Under the pieces are notes generated by a model. The model had not been told where the DNA came from and did not search any database. It was given only the letters and a program-made list of their open reading frames with translations. A DNA stretch of 64,000 bases from positions 310,001-374,000 of the forward strand of contig NZ_CP025117.1 of NCBI RefSeq assembly GCF_002831645.1. The letters are read 5' to 3'. The position numbers were made by a program, and so were the translations under genes. How positions within the stretch are numbered: position 1 is the first letter of the stretch; each line of letters begins with the position of its first letter. This document shows positions 16,263 through 25,576 of the stretch, in pieces. Origin of the DNA: Olleya sp. Bg11-27. GTDB taxonomy: Bacteria > Bacteroidota > Bacteroidia > Flavobacteriales > Flavobacteriaceae.

Positions 16263-16892
16263 TTAAAAGTCTTTGGCGATGTTTATTAAAGTAATAATTG
16301 CAATCACTCCCGTAATAGAACCAATAATATAGTTCATGTTTTTTTGCGACTTTAGTTTTTCGTTTTTAATTTTCTTCAAGAAAAACACGTACAAATAAAG
16401 CATTATAAATGTTCCTATAGCGGCTCCTGCCACATAAGTTGCGACATTAACATTATCTAATGTTATTAAACCCAAGCTAGCCAATGTAACACTCATATAC
16501 GCCTGATACGGAATAGGAAACACGTTTAAAGCAGATAGAAACATACCATAAAAAAACTGACTTCGTTTGCTTTTTCTTTCGCGTTCTTTTTCTGGTTTAG
16601 CTTCTTTTTTTGCCAAAAGAAAAAAATAAACCGTTATCAAAACAAACAAAACAAAAGCGACCCGCTGTAATATTTGAACAGTCTCCGGATGTTTACTTAA
16701 ATAACGCGCAAAACTAACGGCTATTAGTGTTTGTACAATCACGATGATGCAAACGCCTAAAGAAAATACTAAACCACGACTATAGCCCTCCTTTATACTA
16801 ATTTTTGCAGCAGTCATGTTGAGTAGTCCCGGAGGGATTACTCCGACTAAAGCTATTAGTAGGCTTGTAAAAAAAGTGATTGTTAAATTCAA
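16263..16892 (-). CDS. LysE/RhtB family exporter
   Basis: A 209-residue inner-membrane protein with about six transmembrane helices. The LysE hallmark lies in the first helix (LVGVIPPGLLNMTAAKISI) with the GYSRGLVFSLG loop. A basic cytoplasmic loop (KPEKERERKSKRSQ) separates helices 3 and 4. The family exports amino acids or similar small molecules; the substrate is unknown. It overlaps operonically with trmB (3-bp gap) and the ATL gene. Confidence 0.82.
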   Translation of the reverse strand: MNLTITFFTSLLIALVGVIPPGLLNMTAAKISIKEGYSRGLVFSLGVCIIVIVQTLIAVSFARYLSKHPETVQILQRVAFVLFVLITVYFFLLAKKEAKPEKERERKSKRSQFFYGMFLSALNVFPIPYQAYMSVTLASLGLITLDNVNVATYVAGAAIGTFIMLYLYVFFLKKIKNEKLKSQKNMNYIIGSITGVIAIITLINIAKDF

Positions 16893-16895
16893 TAG

Positions 16896-17570
16896 TTAGT
16901 TAATTTTGAATCGAATATACGTAATTGGTTTGTTTTGTTCCAAATAGATACTCTCGTAATGTGTTTGGATAGCTGTAACTTCTTCTGGACTTCCTTCTTG
17001 TCTATACACGTCATTATTAGAATGTAAAACCTCGTGACCTTCACCATGCAATAACCCTAAGGTATACCCATGCATAAACTCGGAATCAGTTTTAAGGTTC
17101 ATGATTCCATCAGGTTTTAAAATATTTTTATAACGTTTTAAAAACGTAGTATTTGTCATTCTATGTTTGGTACGCTTGTATTTTATTTGTGGATCTGGAA
17201 ATGTTATCCAGATTTCGTCAACTTCATTTTCTGAAAAAACAGATTCTACCAACTCAATTTGAGTACGGATAAAAGCAACGTTTGGCATATCATCCTCTGT
17301 TGCAGTTTTGGCTCCTCTCCAAAAACGCGCCCCTTTAATATCTATACCTATAAAATTTTTATTCGGATATTTTTTACCCAAAGCAACACTATACTCTCCT
17401 TTACCACAACCTAGCTCTAATACTAATGGGTTGTCGTTTTTAAAGACGTTTTTATTCCAATTCCCTTTATGCTCGTAAACCTCGTCCACTAATTGGCTTC
17501 TAGATGGCTGAAACACATTGTCAAAGGTTTCATTCTCTCTAAATCTTTTTTGCTTATTCTTGCTCCCCAC
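16896..17570 (-). CDS. trmB: tRNA (guanine(46)-N7)-methyltransferase
   Basis: SAM-dependent enzyme making m7G46 in the tRNA variable loop. The 224 residues include the SAM motif LELGCGKGEYSVAL near 52-65, GIDIKGARFWRGAK, and the family signature WITFPDPQIKYKRTKHRMT near 140, with the catalytic Asp in the FPDP segment. The C-terminal YESIYLEQNKPITYIRF is typical. First gene of the four-gene minus-strand operon ending at 15028. Confidence 0.95.
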   Translation of the reverse strand: MGSKNKQKRFRENETFDNVFQPSRSQLVDEVYEHKGNWNKNVFKNDNPLVLELGCGKGEYSVALGKKYPNKNFIGIDIKGARFWRGAKTATEDDMPNVAFIRTQIELVESVFSENEVDEIWITFPDPQIKYKRTKHRMTNTTFLKRYKNILKPDGIMNLKTDSEFMHGYTLGLLHGEGHEVLHSNNDVYRQEGSPEEVTAIQTHYESIYLEQNKPITYIRFKIN

Positions 17571-17657
17571 TTTCTTAACTATTTGTTGTTTCTGGCGTAA
17601 AATTAAGGAAATATAGTTAAGTAGGTTTATGATTACCTTTGATTTTGATATTTTACT

Positions 17658-17744
17658 GCGTTAAGGATGGAAATGGCATCCTTTTTTTGCTGCCATATAT
17701 GGCAAAAAAAGATATAACGGACAGCCTGACCTTTTAGGTAACGC
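17658..17744. repeat. GCGTTA/TAACGC dispersed element, copy 2
   Basis: Begins GCGTTAAGGATGGAAATGG and contains a hairpin made of TTTTTTTGC..GGCAAAAAAA, GATATAACGGACAGCCTGACC, and the end GGTAACGCCCAAA. It sits between trmB and the glycosyltransferase, which are divergently transcribed. Confidence 0.8.
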
Positions 17745-17757
17745 CCAAATTACTATA

Positions 17758-18813
17758 ATGAAAAAAAGAATTCTTGTTGCGCCTTTAAATTGGGGAATTG
17801 GTCATGCCACGCGTTGCATACCGATAATTAATGCTTTGATTACTGAAGGCTTTGAACCAATTATAGCTAGCGATGGTCAAGCATTACGCTTACTTGAAAA
17901 AGAATTTGACACCCTTACGTTTATAAAATTACCATCTTACAATATTAAATATGCAAAATCTAAACAATGGTTTAAATGGCATATGTTGTTACAATTACCA
18001 AAAATTAAAAAAGCAATAAAAAGAGAACGCAACGCTATTAAGAAAATAGTTGTCGATTATAATATACAAGGCATCATCTCTGATAATCGGATGGGTGTGA
18101 TTTCTAAACACGTCCCTTCTGTTTTTATTACACATCAATTAAATGTTTTAAGCGGAAATACAACTAGATTAAGTACGTACTTCCATGATCGTTATTTAAA
18201 AGCTTTTGATGTATGCTGGATTCCTGATTTTGAAAACACGCCTAATTTAAGCGGATTACTAGGTCATAATTTTAGTAACAAAGGGTTAGAATTAAAATAT
18301 ATTGGTCCTTTAAGTCGATTAGAAAAGGTGGCTTTAAAGCCGAAATACAATATAATGGTTTTATTGTCTGGTCCAGAACCACAGCGCACCATACTGGAAG
18401 AACAGCTACTATCATCTTTAATTAATTACAATGGAAAAGTGATTTTTGTTAGAGGAAAAATTGAAACAGAACAGACCGTTATGCTTGAAACACCTTTTAC
18501 TATTTATAATTTTATGCAAACCGAAGAGTTACAAAATGCGATTAATAAAAGTGATCTTATTATTTCGCGTTCTGGCTATACAACCATTATGGATTTAGCA
18601 AAATTAGGTAAACAGGCCTTTTTTATACCAACGCCTGGGCAGTTTGAACAAGAGTATTTGGCTGATTATTTAGATAAAAATGGGACGATTGCTAGTTGTA
18701 ATCAAACCGAATTTACTTTAGATGAATTAAACCGAATCACGGGCTACTCAGGTTTTGACAGTTTTAAAAACGAGATTGATTTTAAAGTATTATTTACGCT
18801 TTTTCAAGGGTAA
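17758..18813 (+). CDS. Glycosyltransferase, GT28-like (MurG-fold)
   Basis: A 351-residue cytoplasmic or membrane-associated glycosyltransferase. The N-terminus ILVAPLNWGIGHATRC matches the acceptor-binding glycine motif of this family. The C-terminal half has the donor-binding Rossmann part with FMQTEELQNAINKSDLIISRSGYTTIMDLAKLGK, the GT28 C-terminal signature, then FIPTPGQFEQEYLA. The substrate is unknown. Its last 20 bp overlap the 3' end of the convergent histidine kinase gene. Confidence 0.8.
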   Translation: MKKRILVAPLNWGIGHATRCIPIINALITEGFEPIIASDGQALRLLEKEFDTLTFIKLPSYNIKYAKSKQWFKWHMLLQLPKIKKAIKRERNAIKKIVVDYNIQGIISDNRMGVISKHVPSVFITHQLNVLSGNTTRLSTYFHDRYLKAFDVCWIPDFENTPNLSGLLGHNFSNKGLELKYIGPLSRLEKVALKPKYNIMVLLSGPEPQRTILEEQLLSSLINYNGKVIFVRGKIETEQTVMLETPFTIYNFMQTEELQNAINKSDLIISRSGYTTIMDLAKLGKQAFFIPTPGQFEQEYLADYLDKNGTIASCNQTEFTLDELNRITGYSGFDSFKNEIDFKVLFTLFQG

Positions 18814-19828
18814 AAGAAAACTCGCTTCCAATATTAATTTCGCTTTCGACATAAATTTTTTCATCATGCGCTTCTACAATATGCTTAACTATTGCAAGTC
18901 CCAATCCTGAACCTCCTTCTTTACGCGAACCACTTTTGTCAACTCTATAAAAACGCTCGAATAATCTCGGGATATTTTTTTTCTCAATCCCTTCTCCATT
19001 ATCGGTTACTCTAACAATAACTTTGTTTTTTATTAATTTTTCTATACTAACTTCTGTCGTTCCTTTTTCCCTACCGTATTTAATAGAGTTTACCACCAAA
19101 TTAGTTAACACTTGCTGTATTCGTTCTTCATCGCCTTTTACCATTATTGGCTCTTTATAATGCATATCAAAAGTTAACGTGATTTTCTTTTTAGCTGCTT
19201 TCATTTCCAACAATTCAAAAACACTTTGTACTAATTGCACAATGTCAAAAGTAGCAATGTCTAAACGTAAATCACCAACCTCTAATTTGGTAATCATATC
19301 CAAATCTTTGACTATGTATATTAATCGTTCCACACCTTTATTAGCTCTTTCTAGATACTTACTAGAAACTTTCTCGTCATGGATAGCACCATCAAGTAAC
19401 GTCTCTAAATACCCCTGTACTGTAAATAATGGCGTTTTAAGCTCGTGCGAAACATTTCCCATAAATTCCTTACGGTATTCTTCTCTGACTTTAAGCGTTT
19501 CGATCTCTAGCTTTTTATTTTTAGCATATTGATCTATCTGCTTTGTTAACGTTGCCATATCTGTCGTAATACTGTTTTTTCTAAAACTGACAGACTCCAA
19601 AAGCGTTAAGTCTTTATAGATTTTATTAATACGTTTGTAAATAAATTTTTCTACTCTATATTGTATTATCAAAAAAGACACGCTATAGGTTGCAAATGCA
19701 AATACCGCTAACTGGAATGCGCTTCCGACATGATACAAATACAAAAAAACGCCCATTAAGAGCGTTAAAAAAACAGTGATTAAAAACGAGGTTTTTAATG
19801 CGAATTTATAAGTCTTTTTTAATTTCAA
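18794..19828 (-). CDS. Sensor histidine kinase, PhoR type
   Basis: A 344-residue membrane kinase. Two N-terminal transmembrane helices (about residues 10-30 and 35-55) have almost no periplasmic loop between them. They are followed by a signalling linker, the HisKA dimerisation domain with the phospho-accepting His in FMGNVSHELKTPL near 129, and the HATPase domain with NLVVNSIKYG, DNGEGIEKKN and GSGLGLAIVKHIVE. Lack of a periplasmic domain suggests membrane or cytoplasmic sensing or a partner protein. It follows the regulator gene after one base, so they form an operon. Confidence 0.9.
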   Translation of the reverse strand: MKLKKTYKFALKTSFLITVFLTLLMGVFLYLYHVGSAFQLAVFAFATYSVSFLIIQYRVEKFIYKRINKIYKDLTLLESVSFRKNSITTDMATLTKQIDQYAKNKKLEIETLKVREEYRKEFMGNVSHELKTPLFTVQGYLETLLDGAIHDEKVSSKYLERANKGVERLIYIVKDLDMITKLEVGDLRLDIATFDIVQLVQSVFELLEMKAAKKKITLTFDMHYKEPIMVKGDEERIQQVLTNLVVNSIKYGREKGTTEVSIEKLIKNKVIVRVTDNGEGIEKKNIPRLFERFYRVDKSGSRKEGGSGLGLAIVKHIVEAHDEKIYVESEINIGSEFSFTLEKA

Positions 19829-19829
19829 T

Positions 19830-20513
19830 TTATTCTACAAATTTATATCCAACACCTTTGACTGTTTTAAAACTGTCGTCTCCAATTTTTTCACGTAGTT
19901 TACGGATATGCACATCTATAGTACGCCCCCCAACAACAACCTCGTTACCCCAAACGCGATCTAAAATATCTTCTCTTTTAAAAACCTTACCAGGCTTAGA
20001 CGCTAGTAAAGACAACAATTCGAATTCTTTACGTGGTAATACAATCTCTTTTCCTGCTAAAACAATTTTATACTCTTCTCTATTAATAACTAAGTTTCCG
20101 ATAGTGATCAATGACCCAGCTACTTCTTCCGTTTTTAAGCGTCTTAGTAAAGCTTTTACTTTGCTTACCAAAACTTTTGGTTTTATCGGCTTGGTAATAT
20201 AGTCATCAGCACCTGCATCAAATCCTGCGACTTGAGAATAGTCTTCTCCTCTTGCTGTTAAAAATGTAATAAGCGTAGTACTTAATTCTGGTATCTTACG
20301 AATAGCCTCACAAGCTTCGATTCCATCCATTTCTGGCATCATTACATCTAGAATAATAAGTTGTGGTTTTTCTTTTTTTGCTTTCTTAACAGCTTCTAAT
20401 CCGTTTTTAGCAGTTACCACCTGATAACCCTCATTGGTAAGATTGTAACCAACAATTTCTAAAATATCTGGCTCATCATCGACTAAAAGAATTTTTATAT
20501 CTTTTTTATTCAT
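19830..20513 (-). CDS. OmpR/PhoB-type response regulator
   Basis: A 227-residue transcription factor. The receiver domain begins DIKILLVDDEPDILEI, has the phosphorylated Asp in LIILDVMMPEMDG near residue 55 and the Lys of ITKPIKPK. A winged-helix DNA-binding domain (about 135-227) contains LLSLLASKPGKVFKREDILDRVWG and DVHIRKLREKIG. It is partnered with the adjacent PhoR-type kinase. The combination and lengths resemble PhoB/PhoR, but the regulon is not shown by this window. Confidence 0.92.
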   Translation of the reverse strand: MNKKDIKILLVDDEPDILEIVGYNLTNEGYQVVTAKNGLEAVKKAKKEKPQLIILDVMMPEMDGIEACEAIRKIPELSTTLITFLTARGEDYSQVAGFDAGADDYITKPIKPKVLVSKVKALLRRLKTEEVAGSLITIGNLVINREEYKIVLAGKEIVLPRKEFELLSLLASKPGKVFKREDILDRVWGNEVVVGGRTIDVHIRKLREKIGDDSFKTVKGVGYKFVE

Positions 20514-20792
20514 AGACTTGAAACTTGAATTTATTTTTTAAGTTATATTAAGGTAAAGATAAAGTTATTAGCAAAACTATTTGTTCTTAAATGATTAATA
20601 ACATTAACATAACATCCAATTTACATTTATCTTTTGATAATTTACTCAAAATCAGACACCAACTACCCATCTGACAATCAAATCGTTAAAAGCATGTTAT
20701 TAAAATGTAAAGTTGTAGAGTAGTCTTTATAATGACACCAATTAGATCAAAAATCTGTATATCTTTATTACCTAATTTTATAATAATCAACT

Positions 20793-21557
20793 ATGAAAAA
20801 ACTTTACTTTTTACTATCTATTTTAATAGGCTTAACCTCTGTTAACAACATATTAGCACAAGGGGCAGAAACGTTTAACAATCTAACCTTATCCGGAAAC
20901 TCATATACAGACGGGTCTTTTACTGGTGACAACGGAGTGATATGGAATTACACACAATGTAGAGATGAGAATGGTGATAATAATAGTTCTGGGATAAATG
21001 GAAAAGCCATTATGTTAAGACGTATTTCTGACAACAGCGCTATATCTACACAATCAGGCGCAAATGGTGTCGGAGGACTTACCCTAAAACTTTACAAAGG
21101 ATTTACAGGAGGAGGCGACAGACAAGTAGAGTTATTTGTTAACGGAACGTCTTATGGCACTTCTACTGCTTTTGACGACTTTACTGAACATATTTTTACT
21201 GTTCCTAATATTAACATAATGGGAGATGTCTTGATTGAAATTAAAAATAACACCGGTAAGCAAGTTATCATTGATGATGTTACTTGGTCTGCTTCTGGAC
21301 AAACATTATCTACTGATAAATTTGAAACTACAGCTTTTTCGATATTTCCTAATCCGACGACTCAAAATTTTGTTACCATTAAAACCACAAAAAACCAACC
21401 TACAACTGTTATTGCTTTCGATATTCTAGGTAAGCAAGTCTTAAAAACGGTTTTAAAAACTAACCGACTAGATATTTCTGAATTAAACGCGGGAGTCTAT
21501 ATTATACAACTAACACAAAACGAAACTACAACGACTAAAAAATTAGTGATTCAATAA
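20793..21557 (+). CDS. Secreted protein with T9SS sorting domain
   Basis: A 254-residue secreted protein. A signal peptide ends near NILAQG (residue 23). The central part, with ETFNNL, GVIWNYTQCRDENGD and VLIEIKNNTGKQVIIDDVTWSA, resembles jelly-roll modules found beside nucleases or lectins in Bacteroidota. The end is a type A T9SS sorting domain (FSIFPNPTTQNFVTI ... GVYIIQLTQN ... KKLVIQ). No catalytic motif is visible. It has its own terminator and is divergent from the two-component genes. Confidence 0.8.
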   Translation: MKKLYFLLSILIGLTSVNNILAQGAETFNNLTLSGNSYTDGSFTGDNGVIWNYTQCRDENGDNNSSGINGKAIMLRRISDNSAISTQSGANGVGGLTLKLYKGFTGGGDRQVELFVNGTSYGTSTAFDDFTEHIFTVPNINIMGDVLIEIKNNTGKQVIIDDVTWSASGQTLSTDKFETTAFSIFPNPTTQNFVTIKTTKNQPTTVIAFDILGKQVLKTVLKTNRLDISELNAGVYIIQLTQNETTTTKKLVIQ

Positions 21558-21577
21558 TCGTTAAACCTTAACATTTT

Positions 21578-21606
21578 AAAGCGTTGCTAATAGCAACGCT
21601 TTTTTT
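21578..21606 (+). terminator. Terminator after the small T9SS protein gene
   Basis: Stem AAAGCGTTGCTA / TAGCAACGCTTT with a two-to-four-base loop followed by T7. Confidence 0.85.
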
Positions 21607-21614
21607 ATTTTCAA

Positions 21615-21622
21615 TACTTTTG
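21615..21622 (+). promoter_or_regulatory. -7 element before the LuxE-like gene
   Basis: TACTTTTG fits TAnnTTTG. A clear -33 TTG at the right distance is not visible because the preceding terminator occupies the space. The element ends on an in-frame GTG at 21622 and therefore argues for the ATG at 21637 as the real start. Confidence 0.5.
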
Positions 21623-21636
21623 TGTTTTATAATAGC

Positions 21637-22617
21637 ATGACCCTTACAAACGACATATTTAACATCACTTCGGACACCCAATTTAAAGCTGTAGCTTTAG
21701 AGGTGTTCCGCTTTCAGTTTGAAAACAACACTATTTATCGCTCATTTTGTGATTTACTTTATATTAACCCGAGTGATGTTTCAGAACTACATCAAATACC
21801 TTATTTACCGATTCAGTTTTTTAAATCGCATCAAGTTTTAAGTTCTAGACATTCTATTCAAACAACCTTTACTAGCAGTGGCACAACGGGACAAATGACA
21901 AGTAAACATCATGTCACCGACTTAAGTGTTTATGAGACTAGTTTCAAAAAAGGGTTTAATCATTTTTATGGCAACATAGAAGATTACACCGTTTTAGCGT
22001 TATTACCTAATTACCTAGAACGTGAAGGCTCCTCTTTAGTGTATATGGTTGATCATCTAATTAAAGATTCTAACAAACCCAAAAGCGGATTTTATCTTAA
22101 TAATTTAGAGGAATTAAAGGATACTTTAATAGCACTAGATACCGCTGGAGAAAAAGTATTACTAATAGGCGTGTCTTTTGCGCTTTTAGATTTAATTGAA
22201 ACTCATACATTTAACCTGAGCAACACCATTATAATGGAAACTGGTGGGATGAAAGGACGACGCAAAGAACTAATACGACAAGAACTACATACTATTTTAA
22301 AGCAAGGTTTTGGTGTCGATGCTATCCATAGCGAATATGGTATGACCGAGTTACTAAGTCAAGCTTACTCCAAAGGACATGGTGTTTTTAACTGTCCGCC
22401 ATGGATGAAACTACTAACTAGAGATACAGAAGACGCCTTAACCGTTTTTGATAGCCCAAAAACAGGCGGTATTAATGTTATTGATTTAGCAAATATTAAT
22501 TCTTGTAGTTTTATTGCCACTCAAGATTTAGGAAAAACTTACACCAATGCAGACTTCGAAATTATTGGTCGCTTTGACAATAGTGATATTAGAGGCTGTA
22601 ATTTAATGGTCTTGTAA
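21637..22617 (+). CDS. LuxE/PaaK-like acyl-protein synthetase (acyl transferase)
   Basis: A 326-residue member of the acyl-protein synthetase family, which activates a fatty acid or other carboxylate with ATP and hands it on as an acyl-enzyme. Visible features are the LPIQFFKSHQV element, the Ser/Thr/Gly-rich phosphate-binding TFTSSGTTGQMTSKH near residue 82, and the later HSEYGMTELLSQAY block corresponding to the adenylate motif. An upstream GTG at 21622 lies within the promoter, so the ATG at 21637 was chosen. No lux reductase or luciferase genes are nearby. In Bacteroidota, homologues are often single genes; the acceptor is unknown. Confidence 0.8.
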   Translation: MTLTNDIFNITSDTQFKAVALEVFRFQFENNTIYRSFCDLLYINPSDVSELHQIPYLPIQFFKSHQVLSSRHSIQTTFTSSGTTGQMTSKHHVTDLSVYETSFKKGFNHFYGNIEDYTVLALLPNYLEREGSSLVYMVDHLIKDSNKPKSGFYLNNLEELKDTLIALDTAGEKVLLIGVSFALLDLIETHTFNLSNTIIMETGGMKGRRKELIRQELHTILKQGFGVDAIHSEYGMTELLSQAYSKGHGVFNCPPWMKLLTRDTEDALTVFDSPKTGGINVIDLANINSCSFIATQDLGKTYTNADFEIIGRFDNSDIRGCNLMVL

Positions 22618-22689
22618 GTTTTGTAAAAAAGACACGACCAACTATATATGAAAAAGAGGAATTAGTTTTTAGTTGGTTAACTAATTTCA

Positions 22690-22726
22690 AAAAAAAAGCC
22701 TGCTTAAATTTAAGCAGGCTTTTTTT
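22690..22726. terminator. Bidirectional terminator between the LuxE-like gene and tyrS
   Basis: Stem AGCCTGCTTAAA / TTTAAGCAGGCT with A8 on the left and T7 on the right, suited to both convergent genes. Confidence 0.9.
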
Positions 22727-22740
22727 GTTTAAAAATATAA

Positions 22741-24051
22741 TTAAATCGCTTTAATTATAAATGTGCTTTTCTTACCTCTATTAATAACGATATACTTATC
22801 ATTAATTAAATCCTCGGTAGTTATTGTATAAGCATCTGTTACTTTATCTTTATTAACAGATACTGAGTTTTCTTTTAATGCACGACGTGCTTCTCCATTA
22901 CTTCCTAAAAAGTCAGTCTCAGCAGATAATGCCGCAATCATATCTAATCCAGCTTCAATTTTATCCATAGAGACTTCTGCCTGTGGGACACCTTCAAAAA
23001 CGTCTAAAAATAAACGCTCATCAAGTTCTCTAATTTCATTTTTAAAATCTTTACTAAATAATATACCCGATGCTTTTATCGCGTTATCTAATGCCTCTTT
23101 AGAATGTACAAAAGTAGTCACTTCTTCTGCTAATCTTTTTTGCAATGCTCTAAACCCAGGGTTTTCTTTATGTTCTGTTACCAAAGCATCAATAGTTTCT
23201 TTATCTAAAAAAGTAAAGATCTTGATGTACTTTTCTGCATCTTCATCAGAACTGTTCAACCAAAATTGGTAAAATTTATAAACACTAGTTTTATCTATAT
23301 CTAACCAAACATTACCGCCTTCACTTTTACCAAATTTACTACCGTCAGCTTTTGTAATTAACGGACAAGTCATAGCATAAGCCTTAGCTTTGTCATCACC
23401 TACATTCATACGTCTTACCAACTCTGTACCCGTAGTAATGTTTCCCCATTGGTCACTTCCCCCCATTTGCAATTTGCAATTCATGGTTTTGTGTAAATGG
23501 TAAAAATCGTATCCTTGGATTAATTGGTAAGTAAACTCTGTAAAACTCATTCCTACATTACCTTCTTCTCCAGACAAACGTTTTTTAACGCTATCCTTAG
23601 CCATCATATAATTTACCGTAATACGTTTACCAACATCACGCGCAAAGTCAATAAACGAGAAGGTTTTCATCCAGTCATAATTATTAACTAAAACTGGTGC
23701 GTTTTTAGCGGTAGAGTTAAAATCTAAAAATCTTGATAATACACTTTTAATCCCTGCTACGTTATGGTTTAAGGTTGCTTCATCTAATAAGTTACGTTCA
23801 TCACTTTTTCCAGACGGGTCACCAATCATTCCTGTGGCACCACCAATTAAAGCAACTGGCCTGTGCCCCGCTTTCTCTAGGTGAACTAATAATATAATTG
23901 GCACTAAACTACCAATGTGTAACGAGTCTGAAGTTGGATCAAAACCAATATAGGCCGAAGTCATCTCTTTATCAAGTTGCTCTTCAGTTCCGGGCATGAT
24001 ATCGTGTACCATCCCTCTCCATCTTAATTCTTCTACAAATGCATTAGCCAT
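22741..24051 (-). CDS. tyrS: Tyrosyl-tRNA synthetase
   Basis: Class I aminoacyl-tRNA synthetase charging tRNA(Tyr). The 436 residues carry the HIGH motif in [14 protein letters not shown] near 45, the tyrosine-binding [12 protein letters not shown] and [13 protein letters not shown], the KMSKS equivalent in [12 protein letters not shown] near 236-247, and a C-terminal S4-like RNA-binding domain ending [14 protein letters not shown]. It has its own promoter and terminator. Full length compared with bacterial TyrS. Confidence 0.97.
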   Translation of the reverse strand: MANAFVEELRWRGMVHDIMPGTEEQLDKEMTSAYIGFDPTSDSLHIGSLVPIILLVHLEKAGHRPVALIGGATGMIGDPSGKSDERNLLDEATLNHNVAGIKSVLSRFLDFNSTAKNAPVLVNNYDWMKTFSFIDFARDVGKRITVNYMMAKDSVKKRLSGEEGNVGMSFTEFTYQLIQGYDFYHLHKTMNCKLQMGGSDQWGNITTGTELVRRMNVGDDKAKAYAMTCPLITKADGSKFGKSEGGNVWLDIDKTSVYKFYQFWLNSSDEDAEKYIKIFTFLDKETIDALVTEHKENPGFRALQKRLAEEVTTFVHSKEALDNAIKASGILFSKDFKNEIRELDERLFLDVFEGVPQAEVSMDKIEAGLDMIAALSAETDFLGSNGEARRALKENSVSVNKDKVTDAYTITTEDLINDKYIVINRGKKSTFIIKAI

Positions 24052-24078
24052 TTTAGTGTGATTTTATTATTGAATTGG

Positions 24079-24112
24079 CAAAGATAAAAATCGTGTTATA
24101 AACTACATACAA
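24079..24112 (-). promoter_or_regulatory. Promoter of tyrS
   Basis: On the minus strand TTG (24112-24110) precedes TATCTTTG (24086-24079) by 23 bp. The ATG follows 27 bp after the -7 element. Confidence 0.6.
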
Positions 24113-24138
24113 TATCTAATATTTATTACCTTCGGGAT

Positions 24139-25143
24139 ATGATTTTAGTCACAGGAGGAACTGGTATGGTTGGCGCACATTTATTGTTTCATTTATTAAA
24201 TGATCAACAATCTGTACGTGCCATTTATAGAAATAAAAAAAAGTTTGAAACCGTTAAGCGTATTTTTGGTTATTATACTGATACTTCAGAACAACTATTT
24301 AATCAAATTGAATGGGTTGCTGCCGACTTAAATGATATCCCATCATTAACTGAAGCCTTTATTGATATTGAATACGTTTATCATTGTGCTGCATTTGTAT
24401 CCTTTGAGCCCAACAAGTTTGAATTATTACGGAAAACCAATATTGAAGGCACAGCTAATATCGTAAATTTTTGTATTGCACAACACGTTAAAAAACTTTG
24501 CTATGTAAGCTCAATAGCAGCCATAGGCACACCTGCAATTGAAACCAACTTAATTACTGAAGATACAGAATGGAATACCGAATTTGATAATAGTGTTTAT
24601 GCTATTACTAAATATGGTGCTGAGTTGGAAGTTTGGCGTGGAACACAAGAAGGTTTGGATGCTGTAATTGTAAATCCAGGCATTATTATTGGACCCGGTA
24701 TTTGGAATTATGGTAGTGGCTCATTAATTACTATGGTTAGCAAAGGTATGTCGTATTATACCACAGGAAGCACGGGCTATGTTGATGTCGAAGATGTTGT
24801 TAATTGCATGGTGCAATTATTAAAAAGTGACATTAAAAATGAACGTTTTATTCTAATATCTGAAAATCTAACGTTTAAAGATTTTATATACAATACTGCA
24901 GAACACCTCGGAGTCAAAGCTCCTAAAAAGAAAGCGTCTGCATTATTATTAGCCATTGGATGGCGTTTAGATTGGCTTAAACACAAACTAACAGGCAAAC
25001 GTCGCCTATTATCTAAACAAACAGCGCAATCAGCATTATCTACTAGTCAATTTAGCAATGCTAAAATACGAACTGCTTTAGACTATAAATTTAAAACTAT
25101 AGATCGAAGTTTAAGGGACACCACAACCTACTTTAAAAATTAA
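24139..25143 (+). CDS. NAD(P)-dependent epimerase/dehydratase (extended SDR)
   Basis: A 334-residue extended short-chain dehydrogenase. The nucleotide-binding motif GGTGMVGAHLL is at residues 6-16, the catalytic Ser in YVSSIAAIG near 123 and the YxxxK pair in YAITKYGAE near 152. The C-terminal part, including GIIIGPGIWNYGSG, resembles dihydroflavonol-reductase-like members. The substrate is not determined. It is divergent from tyrS and convergent with the DUF4296 gene, with only 5 bp between the stops and no terminator. Confidence 0.85.
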   Translation: MILVTGGTGMVGAHLLFHLLNDQQSVRAIYRNKKKFETVKRIFGYYTDTSEQLFNQIEWVAADLNDIPSLTEAFIDIEYVYHCAAFVSFEPNKFELLRKTNIEGTANIVNFCIAQHVKKLCYVSSIAAIGTPAIETNLITEDTEWNTEFDNSVYAITKYGAELEVWRGTQEGLDAVIVNPGIIIGPGIWNYGSGSLITMVSKGMSYYTTGSTGYVDVEDVVNCMVQLLKSDIKNERFILISENLTFKDFIYNTAEHLGVKAPKKKASALLLAIGWRLDWLKHKLTGKRRLLSKQTAQSALSTSQFSNAKIRTALDYKFKTIDRSLRDTTTYFKN

Positions 25144-25148
25144 TGACA

Positions 25149-25571
25149 TTACTTTTTAATAGGCCCTTTTAATTTACTTTTTGAAAGTTTTAATTTTTCT
25201 TTCTTTTGTTTTTCTTCTCTCTTTTTTTCTTCAGCCTTATAGAACGTCCTTAAATCCTCTAATTTAGTCTTAACTTTAACATACATCTCATTATATTTCT
25301 CAATATCATGAGCATAGTAATCATTACTACTAACAAACTGAGCACTATCTATTTTATGCTTAGCATAGATAAAGCTATCAGGCATAATCCCTCTATTTTC
25401 TAACTCTCTTTTATTAATCCCTTTAGCTGAAGACATTATAGTCAAATCAACTAACACATCAACCATTTTATTTTCACTTAATAAATTATCTGGCTTATCT
25501 GGCTTTTGCACACCATAACAAGACACAAACAACAACACTATTAATAAGTAAATTAGAGGATTCTGTTTCAA
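25149..25571 (-). CDS. DUF4296 lipoprotein
   Basis: A 140-residue lipoprotein with lipobox FVSC (Cys18). The DUF4296 core is recognisable as KPDNLLSENKMVDVLVDLTIMSSA followed by the short predicted helix with DSFIYAKHKIDSAQF. The C-terminal third is a highly charged Lys/Glu helix (EEKKREEKQKKEKLKLSK). It starts 5 bp after the dihydroorotase stop and ends the GT2-pyrC-DUF4296 operon, an order I recall as conserved in this family of bacteria. Function unknown. Confidence 0.8.
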   Translation of the reverse strand: MKQNPLIYLLIVLLFVSCYGVQKPDKPDNLLSENKMVDVLVDLTIMSSAKGINKRELENRGIMPDSFIYAKHKIDSAQFVSSNDYYAHDIEKYNEMYVKVKTKLEDLRTFYKAEEKKREEKQKKEKLKLSKSKLKGPIKK

Positions 25572-25576
25572 AATAA

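Noticed and set aside
20514-20792. Small RNA or riboswitch between the two-component pair and the T9SS gene
   Set aside because: AT-rich and without a stable fold or known consensus that I can see.
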